Source: Sporomusa acidovorans | Lineage (GTDB): Bacteria > Bacillota > Negativicutes > Sporomusales > Sporomusaceae | Direction of reading: 5' to 3' | Assembly: GCF_900101845.1 (NCBI RefSeq) | Contig: NZ_FNAM01000016.1 | Location: 1-64,000, forward strand | DNA length: 64,000 nt | Part shown: positions 1-7,993 of the stretch, piece after piece | Layout of the letters: the number at the start of each line of letters is the position of its first letter | How positions within the stretch are numbered: position 1 is the first letter of the stretch | The notes under the pieces: generated by a model | What the model was told of the DNA's origin: nothing | What the model saw: only the letters and a program-made list of their open reading frames with translations | The model's database searches: none | Position numbers and translations under genes: made by a program

Positions 1-219
1 ACAGGTTCCCAGTATTACTATGACTCTGACGCCGACTTTTTAAAAGCTTTTAACCGGATACGGGATCAGCAGGCGTTTGACGAGTTTGCGGAAAAATGGA
101 TTTTTAGTGTTAAAACCCATGAAGAATATTTGGAAAAGCTGGGGGTCAGACGGCTGGAAGAATTGCGGGCCAGTCAGATTTTGGGCTATTCAGCCAGAGC
201 CAAAAGGGGGACGAGATAG
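1..219 (+). CDS. CoA-transferase subunit A, C-terminal end (partial)
   Basis: The first 72 codons of the window form an open frame with no start, ending at TAG 217-219, one base before the GTG of the next gene. The peptide has the look of the C-terminal tail of the glutaconate CoA-transferase A subunit family (a YYDSDADFLKAF stretch, then EEYLEKLGV). Such enzymes work as an A/B pair that moves CoA between acids in the cytoplasm, and the adjacent B subunit supports the call. The upstream part lies outside the window, so the substrate cannot be judged. Confidence 0.7.
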   Translation, partial: TGSQYYYDSDADFLKAFNRIRDQQAFDEFAEKWIFSVKTHEEYLEKLGVRRLEELRASQILGYSARAKRGTR

Positions 220-1032
220 GTGAGCCATACCAGCGAATATTGCCAACCCGGCGAGTTTAAGCCCATTGATCTGCTGGCGGCAGCGGCAGCCAGAGAGGTA
301 TGTGACGGCGACGTCGTTTTTGCCGGTACCGGCCTGCCCATGCTGGCAATTACCCTGGCCCAGCATGAACATGCGCCGAGCGCCGTCTGTATTTACGAAG
401 CCGGCAGTATTGACGGCAGACCTCTGCATACGCCCACATCCGTGGGGGATGCCCGCTGCACCTACCAGGCGTCCCGGGCTTCGGGGTTATTTGAAGCTTT
501 TTACGGGCAACTGCATTCCGGAACAGTCGATCTCGGCTTTTTAGGCGGCGCGGAAATTGACAAATATGGCAATGTAAATTGCACGGTACTTGGTGATTAC
601 AATCATCCGCAAAAACGGTTTACCGGCAGCGGCGGCAACGCGGACATTTGTTCCTATGCCAAACGGACAGTATTCATCATGGTACAGGAAAAACGGCGAT
701 TCAAGGAACAGGTTGATTATGTGACCTCACCCGGCTGGCGGATAAAAAAATGGCCCTCCGGCGAATGGGTGCCCAAACAGGAGGTCTACCGCTCCTACTT
801 TAAAGGCGGTGTTTCCACCGTCATTACCGACATGGCCGTATTTCGTTTTGACGAAACCGGAGAAATGTATTTGGATACCGTGCATCCCGGCTTTACCGTG
901 CAAAATGTTATTGATAACGTTGGCTTTACCCTGAATGTGTCACGGGTAGCGGGGGAAACACTGCCGCCTACCAGAAAGCAAGTGGAACTATTGTATAAGG
1001 TAATTGACCCGGAGGGGATCTTCCTGCCCTAA
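220..1032 (+). CDS. CoA-transferase subunit B (GctB-like)
   Basis: A 270-residue protein of the class I CoA-transferase family. It starts at GTG 220, directly after the stop of the A subunit, which implies translational coupling. Motifs seen are GDVVFAGTG near residue 30, IYEAGS with Glu60 as the probable catalytic glutamate that forms the glutamyl-CoA thioester, and LGFLGGAEID followed by a GSGG loop. Family knowledge says the A/B pair swaps CoA between a short or aryl-containing acid and an acyl-CoA donor. No neighbour fixes the substrate. The length is normal for the family and no damage is seen. Confidence 0.85.
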   Translation: MSHTSEYCQPGEFKPIDLLAAAAAREVCDGDVVFAGTGLPMLAITLAQHEHAPSAVCIYEAGSIDGRPLHTPTSVGDARCTYQASRASGLFEAFYGQLHSGTVDLGFLGGAEIDKYGNVNCTVLGDYNHPQKRFTGSGGNADICSYAKRTVFIMVQEKRRFKEQVDYVTSPGWRIKKWPSGEWVPKQEVYRSYFKGGVSTVITDMAVFRFDETGEMYLDTVHPGFTVQNVIDNVGFTLNVSRVAGETLPPTRKQVELLYKVIDPEGIFLP

Positions 1033-1511
1033 TAACAGTTAGCTTGTTGATGAATACTTATTCCTAAAAAAGAATACTAGTCTGAACCCATAACATGGGA
1101 AAAAAGAAAAAAGCACTTCTTATGCCGTATAGTAAAACTATATTACATGAGCGGTGCATTTTTTCATGACAAGCAATCAATATGAAACTAGACGTTTTTA
1201 GAAGTTTGTTGCATTTCATTTTACAATGATCGATCATAATTAAATAGAATTTAGATTTGGCATTGACGGTTGGATATTATGAAAACGCAAGTGTGAACAA
1301 GCCTGGTAAAGCCAGCATGATTGGCAGCGATTCAGTATGAAACAATTGCGTCAGGTCGTCTCAAACCGTTTGGGCAAAGCTGGAAAGGAAATTGTAATAA
1401 CAAGGCACCATCCTGTATAATAGGTATCAACACGAAAATGGAGCACTTGATTGCTCGCTAACTTCGTAGTAATGCGACAGTAAAAAACATGAGGAGTGTG
1501 GAGAACCTTAT
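1033..1511 (+). other. 479-bp intergenic region
   Basis: No convincing gene. It holds a 12-bp perfect palindrome ATGATCGATCAT at 1226-1237, which could be an operator. At 1337-1420 there is a 27-codon open stretch whose end reads EIVITRHHPV, like the start of Phd/YefM-type antitoxins (treated under findings). The promoter of htpX should lie in the last 100 bases, but no clear -35/-10 pair was identified. Confidence 0.5.
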
Positions 1512-2387
1512 ATGAACCGTATGAAAACGGTACTTCTTCTAGCGACACTGACAGGAGTATTGTTGGCGATCGGCAACTGGTTTGGCGGAAAAGGCGGCAT
1601 GCTGGTCATGTTCTTGCTATCGGTGGCCATGAATTTCGGCAGTTACTGGTTTAGTGATAAAATTGTGCTCAATATGTACGGCGCACGGGAAGTGACCGCC
1701 CAGGAAGCCCCGATACTCTATGAAATCGTTGTCAATCTGGCGCGCAAGGCCAAGATGCCCATGCCTAAGGTCTATATTATGGATACCGAGATGCCCAACG
1801 CTTTTGCGACCGGACGCGATCCCGAGCATGCGGCGGTGGCGGCCACAACCGGCATTCTCCGCATTTTAAACCGTGAGGAGCTGGCAGGGGTTATGGCCCA
1901 TGAACTGGCGCACGTGAGAAATCGCGACACCTTAATTAGTACCATTGTGGCCACGTTGGCGGGGATGATCAGTATGATCGCCAATATGGCGCAATGGGCG
2001 GTTCTATTCGGCGGTTTCGGCCGTAATAATGACGAAGAGCAAGAAAATGGTGTTGGTGGAATTATCGGGTCACTGTTGTTGATGGTGGTAGCTCCGTTAG
2101 CGGCTACCCTCATTCAGCTTGGTATTTCCCGGACCCGGGAGTTTCTGGCTGATGAAAGCGGTGGTTTACTGACCGGCAATCCGCAAGCTTTAGCCAATGC
2201 GCTGCAAAAACTGGAGTATTATGCCAAACATCAGACGTTGCCGGCGGTGACACCGGCAACCGCCCATATGTTTATCGTCAATCCGCTTAAGGGCGGCGAC
2301 TGGCTGGCTAATCTCTTTAGTACGCACCCTACTACCGCCCAGCGGGCGGTAAAATTGCAGGAACTGGCACAGCGGCTGGGCCGCTGA
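1512..2387 (+). CDS. htpX: HtpX family membrane zinc metalloprotease
   Basis: A 291-residue integral membrane protease that degrades damaged membrane proteins under stress (family knowledge). Two N-terminal hydrophobic helices lie within residues 5-50. The zinc site HELAH is at 130-134 and the third ligand is probably Glu210 in REFLAD; two further hydrophobic segments lie at 143-165 and 183-205. The order and length match HtpX. The ATG at 1512 follows a GGAGA ribosome site. It is followed at once by a strong terminator, so it appears monocistronic. Confidence 0.95.
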   Translation: MNRMKTVLLLATLTGVLLAIGNWFGGKGGMLVMFLLSVAMNFGSYWFSDKIVLNMYGAREVTAQEAPILYEIVVNLARKAKMPMPKVYIMDTEMPNAFATGRDPEHAAVAATTGILRILNREELAGVMAHELAHVRNRDTLISTIVATLAGMISMIANMAQWAVLFGGFGRNNDEEQENGVGGIIGSLLLMVVAPLAATLIQLGISRTREFLADESGGLLTGNPQALANALQKLEYYAKHQTLPAVTPATAHMFIVNPLKGGDWLANLFSTHPTTAQRAVKLQELAQRLGR

Positions 2388-2389
2388 CA

Positions 2390-2426
2390 GCAAAAGGAGG
2401 TTGTGTCATAGGCAACCTCCTTTTGC
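2390..2426 (+). terminator. Rho-independent terminator of htpX
   Basis: Perfect 14-bp arms, GCAAAAGGAGGTTG at 2390-2403 and its complement at 2413-2426, with a 9-nt loop, two bases after the htpX stop. Confidence 0.85.
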
Positions 2427-2546
2427 CATAACTATTTACCTAAATAATGGGACGCGGTGATTGGCAAATTAGCGAGAGACTATGTAGTTTTATTGTGAAA
2501 AAAGGAGGTGAACCGATCTCTCTACTGCCTAGGGAATCGGAACTTA

Positions 2547-3866
2547 TTGGACCCTGCGTCTACTGTGTTTAATGTAGTGCTTGTCGTGTTTTTGGTATTG
2601 TTAAATGGTTTTTTCGTTGCTGCCGAGTTTGCTATGGTTAAGGTGCGCAGTACGCGGATCGAAACGCTGTTACAGGAAGGCAATACGCGTGCTAAGTATG
2701 CGAAAAAACTGGTCGATCATCTGGATGCGTATTTATCGGCTTGCCAGCTAGGGATTACTCTGGCTTCACTGGGTCTCGGCTGGATTGGCGAGCCGGCTGT
2801 TGCCCACATGATTGAGCCTGTATTGTTAGACTTGGGCTTTTCGGAAGCCGTTATTCAGACAATATCTTTTGGGATTGCTTTTTCGCTGATTACCGCGTTG
2901 CATATCATTCTGGGTGAATTGGCCCCTAAATCGCTGGCCATCCAGAAAGCCGACAGTGTGACAATCTGGACGTCTGTGCCATTGATTGGCTTTTACAAGC
3001 TTATGTATCCGTTTATATGGATTTTAAATACAATGACTGGTTGGATTCTCCGAGGGGTGGGCATCCAGGTTGCGAGTGAGCATGAAGCCGCCCATACGGA
3101 AGAAGAAATCCGCATTCTGATGGAAGAGAGTCAAAAACAAGGCTATATAAACAAGACAGAACTCACACTAGTCGATAATATTTTTGATTTTGCTGAAAGA
3201 CATGCGAAAGAAGTTATGATTCCGCGGACTGATATGGTGTGCCTCTATGCCGAGGATCCCTTTGCCGTCAACATGGAAAAGGCTTTGGACGAGCAACTTA
3301 CCCGTTACCCGGTCTGTGACCCGGATAAAGACAATATTATCGGGTTTGTGCATATCAAGGATTTGCTTGCCGTACTGGCGAAAGGAGAAAGTCCGGCACT
3401 GCGGGACCTGGTGCGGGGAGTCTTGGCTGTTCCTGAATCAATGCCGATTAGTGATTTACTGAAACTCTTGCAAAAGAATCGGGCGCAAATTGCGATCGTG
3501 ATTGATGAATACGGCGGTACTGCCGGTTTGGTAACGGTCGAGGATATATTGGAGGAAATCGTCGGGGAAATTCAGGATGAGTTTGACGAGGAGCGGCCAT
3601 TTGTTGAAATCCGGGAAGATAATATTCATTCGGTTGATGGCCGGCTGTTACTGGAGGAAGTAAATGAAGTTTTTGGCTTGAAGCTGGATTCGGATGATAT
3701 CGATACTCTTGGTGGCTGGGTGTCGGCCCGGGTGGAGATGCCACCGCATCCCGGTCAGAAAATTAGTCATGAAGAGTATGAGTTTGTGGTCGAAGAAGTC
3801 GATAATATGCGGGTTACCCGGGTGTTACTGCGGACGGATTTACGGAAGGTAGCTGTTAAAGAGTAA
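2547..3866 (+). CDS. CNNM/CorC-type membrane protein with CBS pair (hemolysin C family)
   Basis: Membrane protein of the DUF21-CBS-CorC_HlyC family, linked in other bacteria to Mg2+/Co2+ efflux or divalent cation homeostasis. The N-terminal third has about four hydrophobic segments (DUF21; note LNGFFVAAEFAMVKVR). Two CBS motifs follow near residues 200-325, with IPRTDMV and an EYGGTAGLVTVEDILEEIVGEI stretch read in two parts, then the C-terminal CorC/HlyC domain. The frame is open from GTG 2508, but that GTG sits inside the AAAGGAGG sequence itself. The family's usual N-terminus (MDP...) fits TTG 2547 better, so 2547 was chosen; the start stays uncertain. Confidence 0.85.
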   Translation: MDPASTVFNVVLVVFLVLLNGFFVAAEFAMVKVRSTRIETLLQEGNTRAKYAKKLVDHLDAYLSACQLGITLASLGLGWIGEPAVAHMIEPVLLDLGFSEAVIQTISFGIAFSLITALHIILGELAPKSLAIQKADSVTIWTSVPLIGFYKLMYPFIWILNTMTGWILRGVGIQVASEHEAAHTEEEIRILMEESQKQGYINKTELTLVDNIFDFAERHAKEVMIPRTDMVCLYAEDPFAVNMEKALDEQLTRYPVCDPDKDNIIGFVHIKDLLAVLAKGESPALRDLVRGVLAVPESMPISDLLKLLQKNRAQIAIVIDEYGGTAGLVTVEDILEEIVGEIQDEFDEERPFVEIREDNIHSVDGRLLLEEVNEVFGLKLDSDDIDTLGGWVSARVEMPPHPGQKISHEEYEFVVEEVDNMRVTRVLLRTDLRKVAVKE

Positions 3867-4016
3867 TTTTATTATTTTCTTGGCCTCTGCATAATCAATG
3901 TAATAATTGGTTAAAAAACTACGACTTAACTAATAGGAAAAAAGTAGTCCCTGTCAAATTAGATAGTATCTGGTTTGATGGGGGCTTTTGCAATAACGAA
4001 TTGCCGGGCGCACCAT

Positions 4017-4059
4017 AGAAAAAAGTAGAGATTCGCAGACTGAAACTCTACTTTTTTCT
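4017..4059. terminator. Bidirectional terminator between convergent genes
   Basis: Perfect 14-bp arms AGAAAAAAGTAGAG (4017-4030) and CTCTACTTTTTTCT (4046-4059). The A-run on one side and T-run on the other let it serve both the CorC-like gene and the converging LysR gene. Confidence 0.85.
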
Positions 4060-4088
4060 ATTTCATTTTTACTTTACAGACAGTTAAA

Positions 4089-5018
4089 TTACTCAGTTGT
4101 ACAAGGAAATATCATACCATTTTGTATGATTTGAATATTTTTCTTTGCTTTGTTCAGAAACAAAGGGATAGCTGGATTTCGATTTACTTTTTTCCAGGAT
4201 GCCACCAAATCAACTTGAGCATCTTCGCCTTCCAGTTTAATGAAGCGAAGATTGGGACTGGCATAGGGCTTTGTAGCAAAATAAGGGAGAATGGCAATTC
4301 CCTCACCTGATTCGACAAACGTAAGCAGGATTTCGGTGAGATAAGGTCGTTCGACTATCCTGGGGGTAAATCCCCGGTTGGCGCATAGCTGAAAAGTGAA
4401 ATCGTAGGGGCAGGGTGCAACTTCGCGGTTTAGGACAATAAAGGGCTCTTTAGCTACTGCCGCTAAATCCAATTCAGGCTGATTTGCCAGCGGATGGTCA
4501 TAGGGAATGACAAAACATTCCACATCCCGTAAAAGTGGCTGCCAGACTACATGGGGCGCATTTTGTAATGATACGGACATAGTAAGACCTATATCGATAT
4601 CATTGTGCTCTAAAGCCATATTTAAATCACCCCAATTCAATTGGATTAACATTAATTTGATCTTGGGATATGATTTTCGAAAGTCTTTTACTAGCTTGGG
4701 TAAAAAATGTTTAGTATGCGATTCAAGAAACCCGACTTTTAAAGTACCTGCAAAACCAGACGCAGTATGTCGGGTTTTTTTTATTGCTTCTTCCAGTGTA
4801 GCAATAAGGGATTTAGCTTCTTTTAAAAAAACTTGACCAGCTTCTGTCAATTGAACTGAGTGCGAATTTCTTTTAAATAATTTGACACCTAGCTGCTTTT
4901 CTAAATCAGCTATTTGCAAACTTACTGCGGATTGTGTGAGATATAGGTGTTTGGCTGCTTCGGTAAAATTTAATCGTTCTGCGACGCAAACAAAAATTTC
5001 CAATTGACGAGTTTCCAT
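4089..5018 (-). CDS. LysR-family transcriptional regulator
   Basis: A 309-residue LysR regulator with the winged HTH at residues 1-60 (NFTEAAKHLYLTQSAVSLQI) and a periplasmic-binding-like effector domain from about 90 to 295. The ATG at 5018 was preferred because GGAGG lies just upstream on the reverse strand; an in-frame TTG at 5030 overlaps that ribosome site. It is divergent from the decayed cluster at 5.3-10.9 kb, whose promoter it could have controlled; that role is inferred from position only. The effector is unknown. Confidence 0.93.
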   Translation of the reverse strand: METRQLEIFVCVAERLNFTEAAKHLYLTQSAVSLQIADLEKQLGVKLFKRNSHSVQLTEAGQVFLKEAKSLIATLEEAIKKTRHTASGFAGTLKVGFLESHTKHFLPKLVKDFRKSYPKIKLMLIQLNWGDLNMALEHNDIDIGLTMSVSLQNAPHVVWQPLLRDVECFVIPYDHPLANQPELDLAAVAKEPFIVLNREVAPCPYDFTFQLCANRGFTPRIVERPYLTEILLTFVESGEGIAILPYFATKPYASPNLRFIKLEGEDAQVDLVASWKKVNRNPAIPLFLNKAKKNIQIIQNGMIFPCTTE

Positions 5019-5062
5019 GCTTCCCTCCAAGAAAATTTGGTCAAAAAGTATAGGATAATTTC

Positions 5063-5091
5063 ATTATAGTGTAGTTTTAATTAGTTAACAA
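5063..5091 (-). promoter_or_regulatory. Promoter of the LysR gene with an overlapping T-N11-A palindrome
   Basis: On the reverse strand TTGTTA, a 17-bp spacer and a perfect TATAAT lie about 45 bases upstream of the LysR start. The palindrome ATAAT-TTC-ATTAT overlaps the -10 box, which fits LysR autoregulation. The divergent side also has a TATAAT-like box near 5190. Confidence 0.6.
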
Positions 5092-5278
5092 TACAATACG
5101 TGCATTGCCGAAAGGTATGATGAATGGGTATTATTTTTGCTTATCGCTATAATGAGTAATCTGAATTTCCCTAAAAATATGTTTTACTATAATATAAAAA
5201 ATAATAATTGTGAATTTTTTAAATGTTGCGAGTGCCTACTGTAGAGGATAGTTTCTAACTTTTAAAGGAGGGGTTACG

Positions 5279-5740
5279 ATGAAAACACCGCAGAATTGTT
5301 GAACGAACGTAAGGAAAGAATAAGAAAAGCCGTCGCGCTGGAAAAAACTGACCGGACTCCGGTAGTAACGTTAGCAGATGGTTTTTGTGCGACCCATATG
5401 GGGGTCAAACTGTCAGAGTTTTGTTCAAGTTTAAAAGTGTCTAACAAGGTAATGGTGGAATCGATCAAAGACCTGGGCGATATTGACGGCTTTGATTGAA
5501 ACAGATGGCGCAACCAACATTTATAAAATAAAAGAGATTCTCGGTGACCGCATGTGTATTAAGGGGGATGTGCCGGCCGCCCTGTTTACGCTAGGGACTC
5601 CTGAAGATGTATATCATTATTGTACGAAATTAATTAAAGATATGGGAACGGGATTTATCCTCGCCTCAGGCTGCGCTGTTCCGGTGAATGCCAAAGTTGA
5701 AAATGTAAAAGCCATGATCGCTGCGGCAAACGGAAAATAA
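5279..5740 (+). pseudogene. Broken uroporphyrinogen-decarboxylase-like methyltransferase (MtaA/MtbA type)
   Basis: Remnant of a paralogue of the next gene. A good AAAGGAGGGG site precedes ATG 5279, but that frame stops after seven codons. The coding frame resumes one register away (ELLNERKERIRKAVALEKTD) and runs to 5499. A second piece from about 5483 to 5740 (IKEILGDRMCIKGDVPAAL, then SGCAVPVNAKVEN) matches the C-terminal end of the neighbour. Only about 150 of an expected 370 residues remain; roughly 220 central residues, including the probable metal-binding His, are missing. It needs at least one frameshift plus one internal deletion. Confidence 0.85.
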
Positions 5741-5789
5741 TTTTCAATACCATTTTTAAAGCAAAAAATATTAGCAAAGGATGGTTCAA

Positions 5790-6929
5790 ATGACAGTAAA
5801 AAAAGATCAAATGACAGCAGAAGAGAGACTGGTAGCAACCATTAATCTTGAACCGGTCGACCGGGTAGTGTGTGCGCCGATGATTGACCAGTATGCCGGG
5901 CAATTTGCAGGAATTACTAATAAGGAGTTTATGTGGGACTGGAAAAAGTGCATGAATGCTCTTGATAAAGTACAAGAAGCTTATCCGATTTGGGACAGCA
6001 ACCCTTTTATCATGTGTGAACGGTATGCGCCGCTTATGAAAAAAGTCGGACTCATGCGTACGGCAATGCCTGGTGTGGAACTGCCGGACAATGCTTCTTT
6101 TCAGATGCACGAAGTGGAAATTACAACCCGGGAAGACTATGACCTGCTCATTAATGAAGGGCTCTTGGCCTATGTCGGTAAGTTTAATCAAGTAGCCCAT
6201 GGCACAACTCTGGAGGAGCAGCTTGCGGCGATGCAAGAAAAAGGCAAATTATTGATAGATGAAAACCAACGTACGCAGCGCCGCGGGCAAAGTTCAACCT
6301 GGGGAATATTGGGTGGTTCGGCACCCGACGTGTTATCAATGAGCCGGTCGCTGGAAAAATTTTTTAAAGATGTATTTCAAATACCGGATACAGTATATGA
6401 AGCTATGAATGTGGTTACCGATGGCATGATTGAGCTGCTTTCCGTTCAGGCGGATCAGGTCGGTATTCGGCGTACGTTTATCGGTGACTCCCGCAGCAGT
6501 GCGCAATGGATATCGCTGAAGAAGTTCGAAAAATTATTTTTGCCGGTAATGAAGCGGCTTGTGAATGGTTTGAACCAAAAAGAAATTATTCCGATATTGC
6601 ACTTTGATTCCGACTGGACGAAAAATTTGCCCTATTTATTGGAACTGCCGGCCAAAAAATTTGTTGTGCAATTAGACGGTTCTACAGATATTTTCAAGGC
6701 GAAAGAAATACTAAACGGCCATTGCGCCATTATGGGAGATATGCCGGCCGCGCTTTTAGCGGTAGGATCGCCAAGTGAAGTAGACGCGTACGCTAAAAAG
6801 CTGTTTGAGGTTGTCGGCAAAGGCGGCGGTTTCATTTATTCATCAGGCTGCTGTGTTCCTATGAACGCAAAACACGAAAATATGAAAGCCTTCTTTGACG
6901 CGGTAGAGAAGTACGGACGTTATAATTAA
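5790..6929 (+). CDS. Uroporphyrinogen-decarboxylase-like protein (corrinoid methyltransferase superfamily)
   Basis: A 379-residue TIM-barrel protein of the URO-D/MtaA superfamily, whose anaerobic members move methyl groups from methyl-corrinoid proteins to CoM or tetrahydrofolate, for example in O-demethylation. ATG 5790 fits the AAAGG site better than ATG 5781. Start and end of the barrel are typical (EERLVATINLEPVDR; SSGCCVPMNAKHEN). The usual HxC zinc motif reads ILHFDSD here, so the first Cys is replaced by Asp, while the late Cys (SGCC) is kept. No corrinoid protein or partner methyltransferase is visible nearby, so catalytic function is open. It is the only intact gene in a decayed cluster. 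Confidence 0.8.
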   Translation: MTVKKDQMTAEERLVATINLEPVDRVVCAPMIDQYAGQFAGITNKEFMWDWKKCMNALDKVQEAYPIWDSNPFIMCERYAPLMKKVGLMRTAMPGVELPDNASFQMHEVEITTREDYDLLINEGLLAYVGKFNQVAHGTTLEEQLAAMQEKGKLLIDENQRTQRRGQSSTWGILGGSAPDVLSMSRSLEKFFKDVFQIPDTVYEAMNVVTDGMIELLSVQADQVGIRRTFIGDSRSSAQWISLKKFEKLFLPVMKRLVNGLNQKEIIPILHFDSDWTKNLPYLLELPAKKFVVQLDGSTDIFKAKEILNGHCAIMGDMPAALLAVGSPSEVDAYAKKLFEVVGKGGGFIYSSGCCVPMNAKHENMKAFFDAVEKYGRYN

Positions 6930-6999
6930 TCTCTAGAGTTTAGGTAAGACGGTTTGATAGAGGCCGTTAAAGAAATTTAGGAAGAGGATGGTTTGTATT

Positions 7000-7843
7000 A
7001 TGAAAAAGATAGCCGCCTTGTTAGCAACGCTAATGGTAGGAGCAGCTGCTAATTCTGCTTGTTTAGCTATTTCGGGAGCCGATGTAGTCATAACCGGTAC
7101 CGTTGATCTTAGGTATAGCAATGCCAACGATAAAGGAATGTATACTTTCGATGGGAGTGATGTGGATACAAACGGTTATTATCATCGGACAGATATAAAT
7201 TTGTTTGTTCCGGTTTCTAAAGACGTATCGTTTACAGGATCCGTATTTGCCGGGTCACGCAATGCCGCTAGTGACAGATTTGATAACACATCGGTTACTA
7301 TGGTGTACTTATTACGCAGTTGATACCGCCTATACAATTGACAAAGATAAGAAGATCGTAGCTACTCTATGGAAAGACGATGATAAAGAATTGTTAAATG
7401 CGTATAATACTGTTACTTTGGGGTATCAGCAGCAGCTTAACTCCAAATGGGTATTTTCCGGTGAGTATGGGCGAAATGACTCCAATCTAGCACAACATGA
7501 AAATGGTGGAGCCGCCAACGCTTTTTTTGCACGCATAAAATGTCAAGGAGCTATCCCGTCAAAGGTAGGTTCCAGTGGGGCGTCATTAACGTATATAAAG
7601 GCGGATCCTTACTTTGATCCATGCAGTAACACTTTGCTTGAGACTACCCCCAATGGCTGGGGCTATCCGACAAACGGCTCAAATATTGATAATGTCAAGG
7701 GCTTAGTGGCTTCTTACGAGCGGACCGTATTTGACAACACGGTATTTAAGATTGACTATGCACCGGTCAAGCGGGTTAAGGATATGAACGGCGTTCCGGA
7801 TGACCGCAGTTATGTCCTGGCGAAGTTGAAGTTGTATTTCTAA
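7000..7843 (+). pseudogene. Broken outer-membrane porin
   Basis: The first frame (7000-7323) gives a signal peptide (KKIAALLATLMVGAAANS) and early barrel strands (VVITGTVDLRYSNAN). It goes out of frame near 7300, and a second frame continues barrel sequence (YYAVDTAYTIDKDKK, then VTLGYQQQLNSKW) to the terminal LKLYF at 7843, a typical aromatic barrel end. About 280 codons remain against 379 in the intact porin at 26825, so a central part is lost as well as the frame. ATG 7000 was chosen because ATG 6988 abuts the GAAGAGG site. Confidence 0.8.
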
Positions 7844-7913
7844 GGGCTGTTTTATTTCTTAGCATTATCATGCTATTTTAATAAAGTATTGGAAAAGTTT
7901 TAAGCTAGTAGTT

Positions 7914-7949
7914 AAGGAGCAGTCTCAATGCTTTTAGACTGCTCCTTTT
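7914..7949 (+). terminator. Rho-independent terminator after the broken porin
   Basis: AAGGAGCAGTCT (7914-7925) pairs with AGACTGCTCCTT (7936-7947) and is followed by TT. It separates the porin remnant from the molybdoenzyme remnant. Confidence 0.8.
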
Positions 7950-7993
7950 GCATACGTTTGTTATATGAACATATCCTGGAGGGAAAAAGTAAG

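Noticed and set aside
1351-1548. Reverse open frame overlapping the htpX start
   Set aside because: No ribosome site, not protein-like, overlaps a clear gene start.
5790-6929. Assignment as true uroporphyrinogen decarboxylase (hemE)
   Set aside because: No haem synthesis neighbours, a decayed paralogue alongside, and N- and C-terminal motifs fit the methyltransferase branch better.
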